A stretch of DNA of 35,672 nucleotides from Desulfobacterales bacterium (GCA_029939135.1 JAOZTP010000003.1:1-35672); one strand, 5' to 3'; counted from the stretch's first letter, positions 26,344 to 34,624 are shown. Notes: generated by a model not told the origin, from the sequence alone. Program-made: numbers and translations.

Positions 26344-26799
26344 ATGAAAAAAATAGTAATAATCAACGGACCAAACCTTAATATGCTCGGCAAAAGAGAG
26401 CCGAATATATACGGAAACGCAACCCTTGAGCAGATAAACGCAGAACTTTGCGCAATAGGAAAAGAAAAAAAAGTATCCGTTGAAACCTTTCAATCAAATC
26501 ATGAAGGGGCGATAATAGATAAGATACAGGAAGTATCGGATAAATGCGCCGGATTAATAATAAACCCCGGCGCATTTACCCATACAAGCATAGCCATAAG
26601 AGACGCTCTTCTGCTTATTCAGGCTCCCATAATAGAGGTTCATCTTTCAAACATATACAAAAGAGAAGCCTTCCGTCATAAATCTACAATATCCGATATT
26701 GCAGCCGGAAAAATAACAGGCTTTGGAGCGGCAGGATATTTCTTTGCCTTAAAAACCCTTATAGCCGAAATGTCCGTTAAAAACGGTTATAATGAATAA
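26344..26799 (+). CDS. aroQ: 3-dehydroquinate dehydratase, type II
   Basis: AroQ catalyses the third step of the shikimate pathway, removing water from 3-dehydroquinate. The 151-residue product is the normal size of this dodecameric enzyme. Hallmarks are GPNLNMLGKREPNIYG with the catalytic Tyr, FQSNHEGAIIDKIQ with Asn and Glu, INPGAFTHTSIAIRDAL with the catalytic His region, and EVHLSNIYKREAFRHKS near residue 100. AGGGAAA lies just before the ATG and forms part of a hairpin. Its 3' end overlaps the convergent nitroreductase gene by 23 bases. Confidence 0.96.
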   Translation: MKKIVIINGPNLNMLGKREPNIYGNATLEQINAELCAIGKEKKVSVETFQSNHEGAIIDKIQEVSDKCAGLIINPGAFTHTSIAIRDALLLIQAPIIEVHLSNIYKREAFRHKSTISDIAAGKITGFGAAGYFFALKTLIAEMSVKNGYNE

Positions 26800-27316
26800 A
26801 CTCATCAACCTCTTTTCTTTTAGGCGGTTTAGGAGATTGAGCTGGATACCCCGCGCAAATCAAAGTCGCCAATTCGTAGCTTTTTGGAACAGATAAAATA
26901 TCTTTTGCCTTATCATGATCAAAAGAGCCTATAATTAAGGTTCCAAGCCCCATATCATGAGCCGCAAGAGCAAGACTTTGAGTCGCAATTCCCAAGTCAT
27001 GCATAAACCAGTCTCCGAATATAGTGGTTGCTTTGCCTTTATAATATCCAGCGACTTCCAACTTTCCGCATAGCGCAAAAAGAATCGGAGCGCTTACGAC
27101 AGCTTCGGTTGCCGGATTTTTAGGACTTATAATCGCTTTCAGCGCCTCCCTTATTTTATTATCCGAAACCGATATTATCTCCCAGCATTGAGTATTTGCC
27201 CAAGAGGGCGACCATCTTACCGCTTTCAAAAGTTTTTGGACATTCTCTTTGGATACCTCTTTGTTTTCATATTTTCGGATACTTCTTCTTGTTTCTATTA
27301 GTTGGGTTGAATTCAC
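26777..27316 (-). CDS. Nitroreductase family protein
   Basis: This 179-residue FMN-dependent oxidoreductase of the nitroreductase fold probably uses NAD(P)H; its physiological substrate is unknown. The N-terminus has the FMN-phosphate motif TRRSIRKYENKEVSKENV, followed by AVRWSPSWANTQCWEII, near residues 30-47. The middle has FMHDLGIATQSLALAAHDMGLGTLIIG, and a C-terminal ICAGYPAQSPKPPKRKEVDE is typical of the family. GGAGG lies upstream of the ATG. It is convergent with aroQ, overlapping by 23 bases, and its upstream region is filled with palindromic repeats. Confidence 0.9.
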   Translation of the reverse strand: MNSTQLIETRRSIRKYENKEVSKENVQKLLKAVRWSPSWANTQCWEIISVSDNKIREALKAIISPKNPATEAVVSAPILFALCGKLEVAGYYKGKATTIFGDWFMHDLGIATQSLALAAHDMGLGTLIIGSFDHDKAKDILSVPKSYELATLICAGYPAQSPKPPKRKEVDEFIHYNRF

Positions 27317-27330
27317 TTTTCCTCCTTTAA

Positions 27331-27470
27331 ATTTTGGCGCATAACTTCGTATTTTGCCCGTTTGCGGCGTTAAAAAACTTTTTTAATCCTCGAAATACTC
27401 CATGTATTCCTGCGGTTAAAAAAGTTTTTCGCCTTGCAAACGAACAAACCACTTTGTTATGCGCCAAAAT
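27331..27470 (+). repeat. Full-length palindromic repeat (about 140 bp)
   Basis: ATTTTGGCGCATAAC at the left end and GTTATGCGCCAAAAT at the right are perfect 15-bp inverted ends. Inner arms end at AAAAAACTTTTTTAA and TTAAAAAAGTTTTT, and the centre has its own small hairpin (AATAC/GTATT). It matches 9899-10039 in order and length. Confidence 0.85.
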
Positions 27471-27496
27471 TTATTCATTCTTTTTATGATTAAAAA

Positions 27497-27577
27497 AACA
27501 AACTCCTTTGTTATGCGCCAAAATTTTATTCGTCTCAAAACCGAACAAATTATTTTGTTACCCGCCAAAATTTTATT
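27497..27577 (+). repeat. Two tandem right-arm fragments of the palindromic repeat
   Basis: AACAAACTCCTTTGTTATGC followed by GCCAAAATTTTATT, and GAACAAATTATTTTGTTACC followed by CGCCAAAATTTTATT, repeat the right arm that ends the element at 27470. The three copies are spaced about 50 bases apart. Confidence 0.65.
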
Positions 27578-27623
27578 ATTTTTTTATAATTAGATATTTT
27601 TAAATTACCTCTAAAAAAATATT

Positions 27624-27695
27624 CGTCGAAATGATAAGCAAAAATAACATTCGGCAAAAATAAGAAGTCTGTCATTTCGAGCGAAGCGAGAAACC
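27624..27695. repeat. Inverted pair of the TCATTTCGA dispersed repeat
   Basis: CGTCGAAATGATAAGCAAAA with ATAACATTCG is the reverse complement of the block at 7634-7665. About 35 bases on, TCATTTCGAGCGAAGCGAGA repeats its core in forward orientation. Confidence 0.6.
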
Positions 27696-27829
27696 CATTA
27701 ATTCTTTTTATGATTAACTTTTTTTAATATTTTAATAACGGGCGTTCTTTTGTTTATATTTTAAAATATTTAATTAAAAAACTTATCAAAAAAAAAGAAA
27801 AAATTAAAGCAAAAGATTCTATTTTTTCC

Positions 27830-27858
27830 TTGCAATTATTAAAATCATTGAGTATTTA
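27830..27858 (+). promoter_or_regulatory. Candidate promoter of tRNA-Leu
   Basis: TTGCAA and TATTTA are 17 bases apart and end 13 bases before the tRNA 5' end, which suits a short leader. Confidence 0.4.
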
Positions 27859-27871
27859 TGCTTGCAATGGC

Positions 27872-27959
27872 GCCCGGGTGGCGGAACTGGTAGACGCAAG
27901 GGACTTAAAATCCCTCAGCCCTTGTGGCTGTACGAGTTCAATTCTCGTCCTGGGCACCA
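27872..27959 (+). tRNA. tRNA-Leu (anticodon UAA)
   Basis: An 88-base class II tRNA with acceptor stem GCCCGGG/CCTGGGC, a D-arm containing TGGTAGACGC, an anticodon loop CTTAAAA between AGGGA and TCCCT, and a long variable arm. The T-arm contains GTTCAATTC, and CCA is encoded at the 3' end. The anticodon TAA reads UUA/UUG, frequent codons in this AT-rich genome. Confidence 0.95.
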
Positions 27960-28102
27960 TCTTCTCTTTTTCAAATCCATTAAAAACCTATTTTGTAAAT
28001 TTTTTTTTATTTGCGATTTATTTGCGTTATATAAAATAAAAGAGTATCTCGCCAAACATATAATTAAAACATATTCCAAAATAATTTTACGGCGTATAAT
28101 TA

Positions 28103-28630
28103 ATGACAATTTTTTTTAGTATAATTGCAATTTTTACGGCTTGCATAATAGCCGCTTTTAATCATTCCTATAAACTGCTTAAAGAGGAGGCTGGAGCAAA
28201 AAGATATATAGAGATATTAAGAGAAACCCGCCCGAAGTTTGCAAAAGAATATAAAAAATATTTAAAAGCAGGGTTGGATAAACTTGATTCTATTTTCGGA
28301 AAGCCTTTTAGCGATCAGGCTTTAACTATTAATACATCCTTTGCGGTTTTCTATGCAATATCCTTTTTTGCGTTATCTTGGCTTATAGGCGGAAGCGGTA
28401 AAATAGGCTCTATAATCATACTGTCGGAAAACCTTTCCATTCCTTTAAGGTTTTTCTCCGTTTTTATTTTTATACTTGTCTTTATTTTAATCTTTTATCT
28501 AATTTTTAATTACAAAAAATTTGACATAGCAGCCGAAAATATTCTTTCAAAAATAGTCCCGAAAAATTTTCAAGATGGATTTATCGCCTATTTTTTGCTC
28601 TGTCATTTCTTGCTTCAGCCTTTGTTTTAG
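28103..28630 (+). CDS. Polytopic membrane protein, N-terminal part (frameshifted)
   Basis: This 175-residue ORF begins with a hydrophobic segment (MTIFFSIIAIFTACIIAAFN), then a basic, amphipathic stretch (KYLKAGLDKLDSIFGKPFSD), and two more membrane segments. The last residues after PKNF look unlike the rest. In the next frame the sequence continues SRWIYRLFFALSFLASAF without a stop and runs straight into the following ORF. The two are therefore probably one gene of about 462 residues, interrupted at 28564-28570. The family is not recognised; the Leu-Asp-x-x-FG segment before membrane helices resembles uncharacterised membrane proteins. Confidence 0.6.
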   Translation: MTIFFSIIAIFTACIIAAFNHSYKLLKEEAGAKRYIEILRETRPKFAKEYKKYLKAGLDKLDSIFGKPFSDQALTINTSFAVFYAISFFALSWLIGGSGKIGSIIILSENLSIPLRFFSVFIFILVFILIFYLIFNYKKFDIAAENILSKIVPKNFQDGFIAYFLLCHFLLQPLF

Positions 28631-28659
28631 ATAATTATTTTATTTTATTTTTTTCAGCT

Positions 28660-29490
28660 TTGTTAAGCCCTGCATTCGTATCCGTATTCATATTCGCAGC
28701 CATATTCGCAGGAGCAGGAATGGGAATATTTTCATTATTATATGTCGCAGCCTTATTATTATATAAAAAAAGATTTTTATTATATTATATATCATCCGTT
28801 ATTATTATTTTATTCTTTACGGTTTTGGGTTTGGAGATAAAAAATATTAAAGTTGATAATGAATCGGTCTCATCTTTATTCTTTTTTATTATCCTTCCTT
28901 GCACAAACGGAGCTATGGACTTTATATCCTTTTTGATAAGCAGAATTTTGGGCAGAAAGATAGAAAAGGATGAAAAAATTTGCTCTTTTCTATGGCATTT
29001 TGCAATTGATTTTATTGCGGCTGTAACTTTGCTCGTGCTGTTGATTTTCGGAATAACCTTTTTAACCGAAATTTTTAATATTTTAATTATAAAAAATCCG
29101 AAATTGATGATAAATCTGCCTGAAATCATAGAGAATGCAAAGGCGGAGCCTTGGGGCGCAAAAGGTTTATGGATAACCTTAATGTTAATAAGCACCCTTA
29201 TCCCCACCTTTTCTCATTTTATAATAGCATTTGTCGGAGCTTATACCCTCTATTTTACGCCGGCAAAAATAAGAGAAGCTATTGCTTTAAAAATAGAGCA
29301 AAAAAAGAGCCCGCAGGATTTAACTTTGTCCGCCCTTTATTTTGCGCTTAAATATCCGTTATGCGTAGCTGTTGGAATTGGCTTTTGGACGCTTTTAATA
29401 TTTTTTTTAAATAAATTTATGCATGTTGCGGCAAAATTATCAGACGTAGCCTATGCGGGAATAGATTTTGCCGAATATATTATTCGTTAA
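28660..29490 (+). CDS. Polytopic membrane protein, C-terminal part (frameshifted)
   Basis: The track begins this ORF at a TTG, but the frame is open back to 28525, so it is more likely the continuation of the upstream ORF. From there it adds at least six hydrophobic segments, for example VFIFAAIFAGAGMGIFSLLY, FIAAVTLLVLLIFGITFLTE and LCVAVGIGFWTLLIFFLNKF, with charged loops. No enzyme motif is visible. It ends just before a good terminator, upstream of the qrc operon. Function is unknown. Confidence 0.6.
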   Translation: MLSPAFVSVFIFAAIFAGAGMGIFSLLYVAALLLYKKRFLLYYISSVIIILFFTVLGLEIKNIKVDNESVSSLFFFIILPCTNGAMDFISFLISRILGRKIEKDEKICSFLWHFAIDFIAAVTLLVLLIFGITFLTEIFNILIIKNPKLMINLPEIIENAKAEPWGAKGLWITLMLISTLIPTFSHFIIAFVGAYTLYFTPAKIREAIALKIEQKKSPQDLTLSALYFALKYPLCVAVGIGFWTLLIFFLNKFMHVAAKLSDVAYAGIDFAEYIIR

Positions 29491-29520
29491 GTTAAAGGAA
29501 GCCGCTTTAACTGGTTTTTT
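29491..29520 (+). terminator. Rho-independent terminator after the membrane protein gene
   Basis: GTTAAAG and CTTTAAC form a 7-bp stem with a 7-base loop, followed by TGG and six Ts. It begins directly after the stop codon. Confidence 0.65.
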
Positions 29521-29528
29521 CTTGACAA

Positions 29529-29557
29529 AAAGCTCCTGCCAATATAGACAAATAAAA
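29529..29557 (+). promoter_or_regulatory. Possible qrc promoter
   Basis: TTGACA is followed 15 bases later by TATAGA, a little short of ideal spacing, about 70 bases before the qrcA ATG. It is the best -35/-10 candidate in the gap. Confidence 0.3.
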
Positions 29558-29624
29558 TTATTTTGTGGAAAATCAGATTAACCGGTAATTTTTATAAAGT
29601 TTTATATCACAATACGGAGTCTTT

Positions 29625-30257
29625 ATGAGCGAAACTCAGAAAGTTTCCGCCTCCGATAATAAAAAAAAAGATGCGGGCGGTACTACAATTTTGTTTTTTT
29701 TGATAGGCGTTGCAATAAGCCTTGCCCTCGGATGGATCATATTTCCGAAACTCCTTTACTCTAAAAAAAGTCAGCCTATAGATTTTAGCCATGTCGTGCA
29801 TAGCGAGGCTGTGGGCGATTGCGACAGTTGTCATTTTTTTCGAGAAGACGGAACATTTTCGGGTGCTCCTACGCTTGCCGAATGTATAGATTGTCATGAA
29901 GAGGCGCAAGGGGATACCGAAGATGAAAGAATATTTGTAGAGGAGTATGTCGCTCAGAACAAAGAGGTTCCATGGCTTATATATTCGGAACAGCCGGACT
30001 CCGTTTTCTTTTCTCATGCCGCTCATGTTAAAAAAGCGAAAATGTCTTGCGAAAGCTGCCATGGCGAAATTGGAACATCCGACGCCTTGCCGATTTACGA
30101 GGAAAATAGAATTACGGGTTACAGTCGTAATATATGGGGCAAAAATATAGCCGGAATTAAAAAGCATACATGGGACCGTATGAAAATGAACGACTGCGGC
30201 GAGTGTCATGAAGAAGAGATCGGCGATAAAGGCTCCTGTTTTCAGTGTCATAAATAG
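29625..30257 (+). CDS. qrcA: Menaquinone reductase, multihaem cytochrome c subunit QrcA
   Basis: QrcA is the periplasmic cytochrome of the Qrc complex, which takes electrons from soluble cytochrome c3 and passes them towards menaquinone. The 210-residue product has a short cytoplasmic N-terminus, one membrane anchor (residues about 24-46, LFFLIGVAISLALGWIIF), and then a cysteine-rich periplasmic domain. Five CxxCH haem sites are visible (CDSCH, CIDCH, CESCH, CGECH, CFQCH), with extra His residues in FSHVVH and FSHAAH as likely axial ligands. Described QrcA proteins are hexahaem, so one site may be absent here. It is the first gene of qrcABCD. Confidence 0.88.
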   Translation: MSETQKVSASDNKKKDAGGTTILFFLIGVAISLALGWIIFPKLLYSKKSQPIDFSHVVHSEAVGDCDSCHFFREDGTFSGAPTLAECIDCHEEAQGDTEDERIFVEEYVAQNKEVPWLIYSEQPDSVFFSHAAHVKKAKMSCESCHGEIGTSDALPIYEENRITGYSRNIWGKNIAGIKKHTWDRMKMNDCGECHEEEIGDKGSCFQCHK

Positions 30258-30300
30258 GTTATAGTATTTGACTTGAAAGTTATACGCGAGGAAGATTTTT

Positions 30301-32508
30301 ATGAAGATAGACAGACGAAGTTTTTTATCGCTTGGAGCGGGCGCAACCGCGGGGCTTGCATTTTCGCCGCTTCCTTGGAAATTAATGGACGATTCGTCAA
30401 TATGGACGCAGAATTGGCCTTGGGTTCCGGTTCCTACGGACGGAGAGGCGAGTTATGTAGATACGGTATGCTCCCTTTGTCCGGGAGGCTGTGGAATTAC
30501 CATAAGAAAGATAGACGATAGAGTAGTTAAGGCGGAAAAGAAAGATAGCGATAACGCTAACTCTGGCATTTGCATTTTGGGGCTTTCATCTCCTCAACTT
30601 CTTTACAGTCCTTCCCGTATAAAAACTCCTTTAAAAAAGATTGAAGGCAAATGGGTTAAAATAAGCGTAAAAGAGGCGGTTGCCGAAATTGCGGAAAAGC
30701 TTAAAGATTTACGAAAAGACAAATTGTCTCATACTTTGGCTTGCATTTCTGGCTCCTCTTCGGGAACGGTTCCGGCTCTTTTTGAAAGATTTCTTAAAGC
30801 TTACGGATCGCCTAATTTTATAACGGTTCCTTCGGTTAAAGATGTTTATAAGCTTGTTTTTTCTTTGTCTCTCGGTTCGCCTTATGTTCCCGTATTTGAT
30901 ATTGCAAACTCCGATTTTGTAGTAAGTTTCGGGACCGGACTTTTAGACGGATGGGGAAATCCGGCTCAAGCATTTAAAGCCCATAGTATTTTAAAGGATA
31001 ATAAGAAAAAATTAATTCAGATAGAGGCGCGTCTTTCCAATACCGCCGCAAAAGCGGATAAATGGATACCTATAAAGCCGGGCACCGAAGGGGTTTTGGC
31101 GTTGGGCATGGCGAATATAATAATTGAAAAACGGCTTTATCTTAATAAAAATATTTTATTCGATAGCGTTACCGAGGGTTTTGAAGAATTTAAAGCCCTT
31201 GTAGCAAAAGATTATTCGGTTAAAGCGGTCGCCGAAATAACAGGCGTAAAACAGGAAGATATAACCGCTTTGGTGGAAGATTTTATGAAGGCTCAAAGCC
31301 CTGTCGCATTATTCGGCAGAGGCGAAGGCACTATACCAGGAAGCCTGCATGAAATGATGGCGGTAAACTTTTTAAATGCGCTTGCAGGCAACTTTAATAA
31401 AGCAGGAGGCGTTCATCTTCTTTCGGATAATAGCTATATTAATTGGACAGAGCCTATTTTAGACGATACGGCTTATTATGGCATAAACAAAAAAAGATTA
31501 GACGGCGCCGGAGACGGAAAATACTTTTTGGCAAAACATCTTTTAAATCGCCTGCCGGAAGTTCTTAATTCTTCCGAAACCTCTCCGATAAACATGCTTT
31601 TTGTAACGGATTCAAATCCGTTTTATACTATGGCGGATACAAAACTTGTTCGGGAGGCATTCGAGAAAATACCGTTTATAGTATCCTTTTCATCTTATAT
31701 GGACGAAACCGCATCTATGGCGGATATTATTTTGCCAAATCATTTCTTTTTGGAACGTTATCAAGACGTAGTCGCTACATGCGGGCTTAAACCTGCGGTA
31801 GGGCTATCCAAACCTGTAGTTAATCCTATTTTTGACACAATTCATTCTGGAGACGCCGTAATATTTATTGCAAAGGCTTTGGGCGGAACCATAGCCGAGT
31901 CTTTTGCTTGGGATGATTACAAGGCTTGTCTTGACGAAACGTTAGAGGCAAAAAAAGATATTATGGATAAAGAGCTTTTCTGGGTAGACGAAAGCGGAGT
32001 TTTTAACGCTTTTGCCGACGCCGAAAGCTCCGGAAAGTTTGAATTTATAAACGATAAAATCAGACAAACAAAGCCTTATACCTTTGTTGAAGCCGAAGGG
32101 GAAAAGAAGCAATATCCTCTTACCCTTATCCGATTCGATTCAATGAGAATCGCATCCGGTTACACGGCTAATTCCCCTTTTATGACAAAAACGGTAGCCG
32201 ATACAGTCATTAAAGAGAATGATATTTTTGTAGAGATTAATCCGAAAACGGCGGCGGAATATAATCTAACCGACGGAAGTAAGGCTCTTTTGACCACTCC
32301 CAAGGGAAAGGCTCAAGTTAGAGTTCATCTTTACGAAGGCATAATGCAGGGTATTATATCAATGCCGAGCGGACTTGGACATTCCGGCTATGATAACTAT
32401 TTGGCGGGTAAAGGTATAAATATTAATGAACTTATCGGGCAAATCGAAGATCCTGCATCCGGTTTTGATGCCGCATGGGGAATCCGAGCGGTATTGGTTC
32501 GTGTCTGA
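30301..32508 (+). CDS. qrcB: Menaquinone reductase, molybdopterin-oxidoreductase-like subunit QrcB
   Basis: QrcB is the large periplasmic subunit related to the CISM molybdopterin enzymes; in the characterised complex it has no molybdenum cofactor and plays a structural and electron-path role. The 735-residue product opens with a twin-arginine signal (RRSFLSLGAGATAGLAF), so it is exported folded. The Fe-S-type motif CSLCPGGCGITIRK near residue 57, with a further Cys in GICILG, is followed by the long molybdopterin-fold body and the C-terminal beta-barrel domain (KTAAEYNLTDGSKALL). The ATG is preceded by a GAGGA-type site. It lies between qrcA and qrcC. Confidence 0.92.
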   Translation: MKIDRRSFLSLGAGATAGLAFSPLPWKLMDDSSIWTQNWPWVPVPTDGEASYVDTVCSLCPGGCGITIRKIDDRVVKAEKKDSDNANSGICILGLSSPQLLYSPSRIKTPLKKIEGKWVKISVKEAVAEIAEKLKDLRKDKLSHTLACISGSSSGTVPALFERFLKAYGSPNFITVPSVKDVYKLVFSLSLGSPYVPVFDIANSDFVVSFGTGLLDGWGNPAQAFKAHSILKDNKKKLIQIEARLSNTAAKADKWIPIKPGTEGVLALGMANIIIEKRLYLNKNILFDSVTEGFEEFKALVAKDYSVKAVAEITGVKQEDITALVEDFMKAQSPVALFGRGEGTIPGSLHEMMAVNFLNALAGNFNKAGGVHLLSDNSYINWTEPILDDTAYYGINKKRLDGAGDGKYFLAKHLLNRLPEVLNSSETSPINMLFVTDSNPFYTMADTKLVREAFEKIPFIVSFSSYMDETASMADIILPNHFFLERYQDVVATCGLKPAVGLSKPVVNPIFDTIHSGDAVIFIAKALGGTIAESFAWDDYKACLDETLEAKKDIMDKELFWVDESGVFNAFADAESSGKFEFINDKIRQTKPYTFVEAEGEKKQYPLTLIRFDSMRIASGYTANSPFMTKTVADTVIKENDIFVEINPKTAAEYNLTDGSKALLTTPKGKAQVRVHLYEGIMQGIISMPSGLGHSGYDNYLAGKGININELIGQIEDPASGFDAAWGIRAVLVRV

Positions 32509-32535
32509 AATATTATTTAATCTATTGAGGTAGTA

Positions 32536-33312
32536 ATGAGTAAAGGATCTAAACATAAAGATAAAAAATTCGGAATGGTCATTGATCTTGATAAATGCAC
32601 CGGTTGCGGCGCCTGTATGGTCGCCTGTATGTCCGAAAATAACGTGCCCTTTAAAGAGAATGAATCCAACAAATTAGATTCTATAACTTGGATGAGGGTT
32701 TATAAATTGGAAAACGGCAAATCTTTTCCTGATGCGGATATTTGCTTTTTACCGAGACCATGTATGCACTGCGAAGGGGATCACGGGCATGCCCCATGCG
32801 TTTCTGTCTGCCCCGCCATTGCTACCGATTATGATCATAAGACCGGAATTGTAAGCCAAATATATACAAGATGCTTTGGCTGCCGATATTGTATGGCGGC
32901 TTGTCCTTATCATGCTCGCTATTTTAATTGGTGGGATCCTGTATGGCCGGAAGGCATGGAAAAGTTGTTAAACCCGAATGTTTCTCCTCGTATGCGCGGA
33001 GTAGTTGAAAAATGTAGTTTCTGCCATCATAGGTATCAACTTGCGCTTGATAAGGCTTATGCGGACGGCAGAGATAAGATAGAAGAGGATGAATATCAGA
33101 CTGCATGCACTCAAGCCTGCCCCGCAAATGCAATAATTTTCGGAGACTTGGATAATAAAAAGCATGCAGTTTACAGCTTAAAAAAGAATCCTAATACTTT
33201 TAGGCTTCTTGAAAGACTCGGAACCAACCCGAAAGTATATTATCATTCAAGTAGAGAATGGGTTCGAAGAGCGGGCGATAATTATTTAAAACATGAAACT
33301 ACAAAGGCATAG
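32536..33312 (+). CDS. qrcC: Menaquinone reductase, iron-sulfur subunit QrcC
   Basis: QrcC is the ferredoxin-like subunit that wires QrcB and QrcA to the membrane subunit. The 258-residue product carries four cysteine groups of the DmsB/NrfC/PsrB family: CTGCGACMVAC near residue 22, CMHCEGDHGHAPCVSVCP near 76, CFGCRYCMAACPYHARYF near 114, and CSFCHHRY with CTQACPANAII near 155-200. This is the usual four-cluster layout. It has no signal peptide of its own; export is expected together with QrcB. The ATG follows GAGGTAG, and the gene is 27 bases downstream of qrcB. Confidence 0.93.
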   Translation: MSKGSKHKDKKFGMVIDLDKCTGCGACMVACMSENNVPFKENESNKLDSITWMRVYKLENGKSFPDADICFLPRPCMHCEGDHGHAPCVSVCPAIATDYDHKTGIVSQIYTRCFGCRYCMAACPYHARYFNWWDPVWPEGMEKLLNPNVSPRMRGVVEKCSFCHHRYQLALDKAYADGRDKIEEDEYQTACTQACPANAIIFGDLDNKKHAVYSLKKNPNTFRLLERLGTNPKVYYHSSREWVRRAGDNYLKHETTKA

Positions 33313-33385
33313 CCGCTGCATTTTATAAATTAAATAAAGTAAAAATTTTATAATATATTATGAAAATATTAGGAGCATAAGGTCT

Positions 33386-34624
33386 ATGGATTCGGCATTA
33401 ATACCCAAAGGAGTTAAACGTTGTTCGTTAGGACGGTTTTCATTATGGATGATAGCGCTTACCGCCATTCTGTTGTGGGGCGTTATTGCCATGCTTTTAT
33501 GCTGGTTTAAAGGACTTAATCAGACTAATATGAATGATGCTTACGGTTTTGCATTATGGATATGGGCTGATTTGGCGGTTATTGCTTTGGGCGGCGGAGC
33601 TTTTTTTACAGGTTTTTTAAAATATATAGTCGGTAAAGACGAACTTAAAAATATTATCAATTATGCGGTTGTAATAGGGGTTGTCTGCTATGTTTCCGCT
33701 TTATTGATATTGGCTATAGACGTAGGGCAGCCTTTAAGAAGCTGGTTTATCTTTTGGCATGCAAATGTTCATTCTATGCTTACGGAAGTTGCTTTTTGTC
33801 TTTCCTGCTATCTTGTGGTTCTTATTATCGAGTTTTTGCCACTGTTATTTGAAAATCCCAAATTGGATAGAAAACCTTTTTTCCATCATTTAAGCCATAA
33901 CATGCATGAAATAATGGCTATATTTGCCGCTACCGGAGCCTTTTTATCTTTTTTCCATCAAGGTTCCTTGGGCGGAGTATCTGGCGTTCTTTTCGGACGC
34001 CCCTTTGCTTTTAGAGAAGGATTATTTATTTGGCCTTGGACATTCTTCCTATTTACTTGGTCTGCGGCGGCATGCGGTCCCTGTTTTACCATTTTAATTA
34101 CTCGCATAACCGAAAAAATAGCGAAGAAAAAGTTGGTAAAAGATAATGTTATAGATCTTCTTGCCAAAATATCCGGTTGGATGCTCGGTACATACATTAT
34201 AGCGAAAATATTCGACACATGGTATTGGGCGGCATATACTCTTCCGAAACAAGGATTTTCTTTAATCGATTTTTATTCCAATAATCCTTTTTACGGAATA
34301 TGGATATTAATTGTCGAAATATTCGTATGCGGCATTATTCCCGCCGTAATACTTATAAGCTCCAAAGGGCGCAAAAATAAGAGATTATTTATGACGGCAA
34401 TAATTCTTGCGGTTATCGGAGTTTGTATAAACAGATGGGTTATGGTGATGCAAACTATGGCGGCGCCGGTAATGACATTTGAAGACTGGTTTATGTATTA
34501 CCCAAGCTGGCAAGAGGTGGCGACTACAATTTTACCTGTTGCTTTTGGCGCTATTTTTATATCTTTTGCATACAGATATTTACCTATATTTCCACAGGAA
34601 AGCGAATTAAATCCAATAGATTAA
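33386..34624 (+). CDS. qrcD: Menaquinone reductase, NrfD-like membrane subunit QrcD
   Basis: QrcD is the integral membrane quinone-binding subunit of Qrc. The 412-residue product is an NrfD/PsrC-type protein with about ten hydrophobic segments, among them WMIALTAILLWGVIAMLLCW, IWADLAVIALGGGAFFTGFL, VVIGVVCYVSALLILAIDVG and MTAIILAVIGVCINRWVMVM. The family-typical DVGQPLRSWFIFWHANVHSM and HQGSLGGVSGVLFG segments are present near residues 115 and 190. AGGAG lies upstream of the ATG. A 52-codon membrane protein gene follows after 25 bases and is probably co-transcribed. Confidence 0.93.
   Translation: MDSALIPKGVKRCSLGRFSLWMIALTAILLWGVIAMLLCWFKGLNQTNMNDAYGFALWIWADLAVIALGGGAFFTGFLKYIVGKDELKNIINYAVVIGVVCYVSALLILAIDVGQPLRSWFIFWHANVHSMLTEVAFCLSCYLVVLIIEFLPLLFENPKLDRKPFFHHLSHNMHEIMAIFAATGAFLSFFHQGSLGGVSGVLFGRPFAFREGLFIWPWTFFLFTWSAAACGPCFTILITRITEKIAKKKLVKDNVIDLLAKISGWMLGTYIIAKIFDTWYWAAYTLPKQGFSLIDFYSNNPFYGIWILIVEIFVCGIIPAVILISSKGRKNKRLFMTAIILAVIGVCINRWVMVMQTMAAPVMTFEDWFMYYPSWQEVATTILPVAFGAIFISFAYRYLPIFPQESELNPID

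Larger units (their letters stand above)
27317..27871. other. Repeat-rich gene-free stretch before tRNA-Leu
   Basis: No gene is supportable in these 555 bases. The stretch holds a full 140-bp palindromic repeat, two further arm fragments in tandem, a TCATTTCGA repeat pair, two short CTTTTTATGATTAA units (27481, 27708), and the probable tRNA promoter. Confidence 0.7.

Noticed and set aside
27317-27830. CRISPR array
   Set aside because: The tandem arms are irregular, with spacer-like gaps that are themselves AT-rich and related, only three units, and no cas genes.
27830-28119. ORFs of 69 and 85 codons over the tRNA
   Set aside because: They overlap tRNA-Leu on both strands or run through it; translation of a tRNA gene is not credible.
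29607-30251. 214-codon minus-strand ORF opposite qrcA
   Set aside because: The plus strand encodes haem motifs in the expected operon order; the antisense frame has no recognisable family and no start signal.
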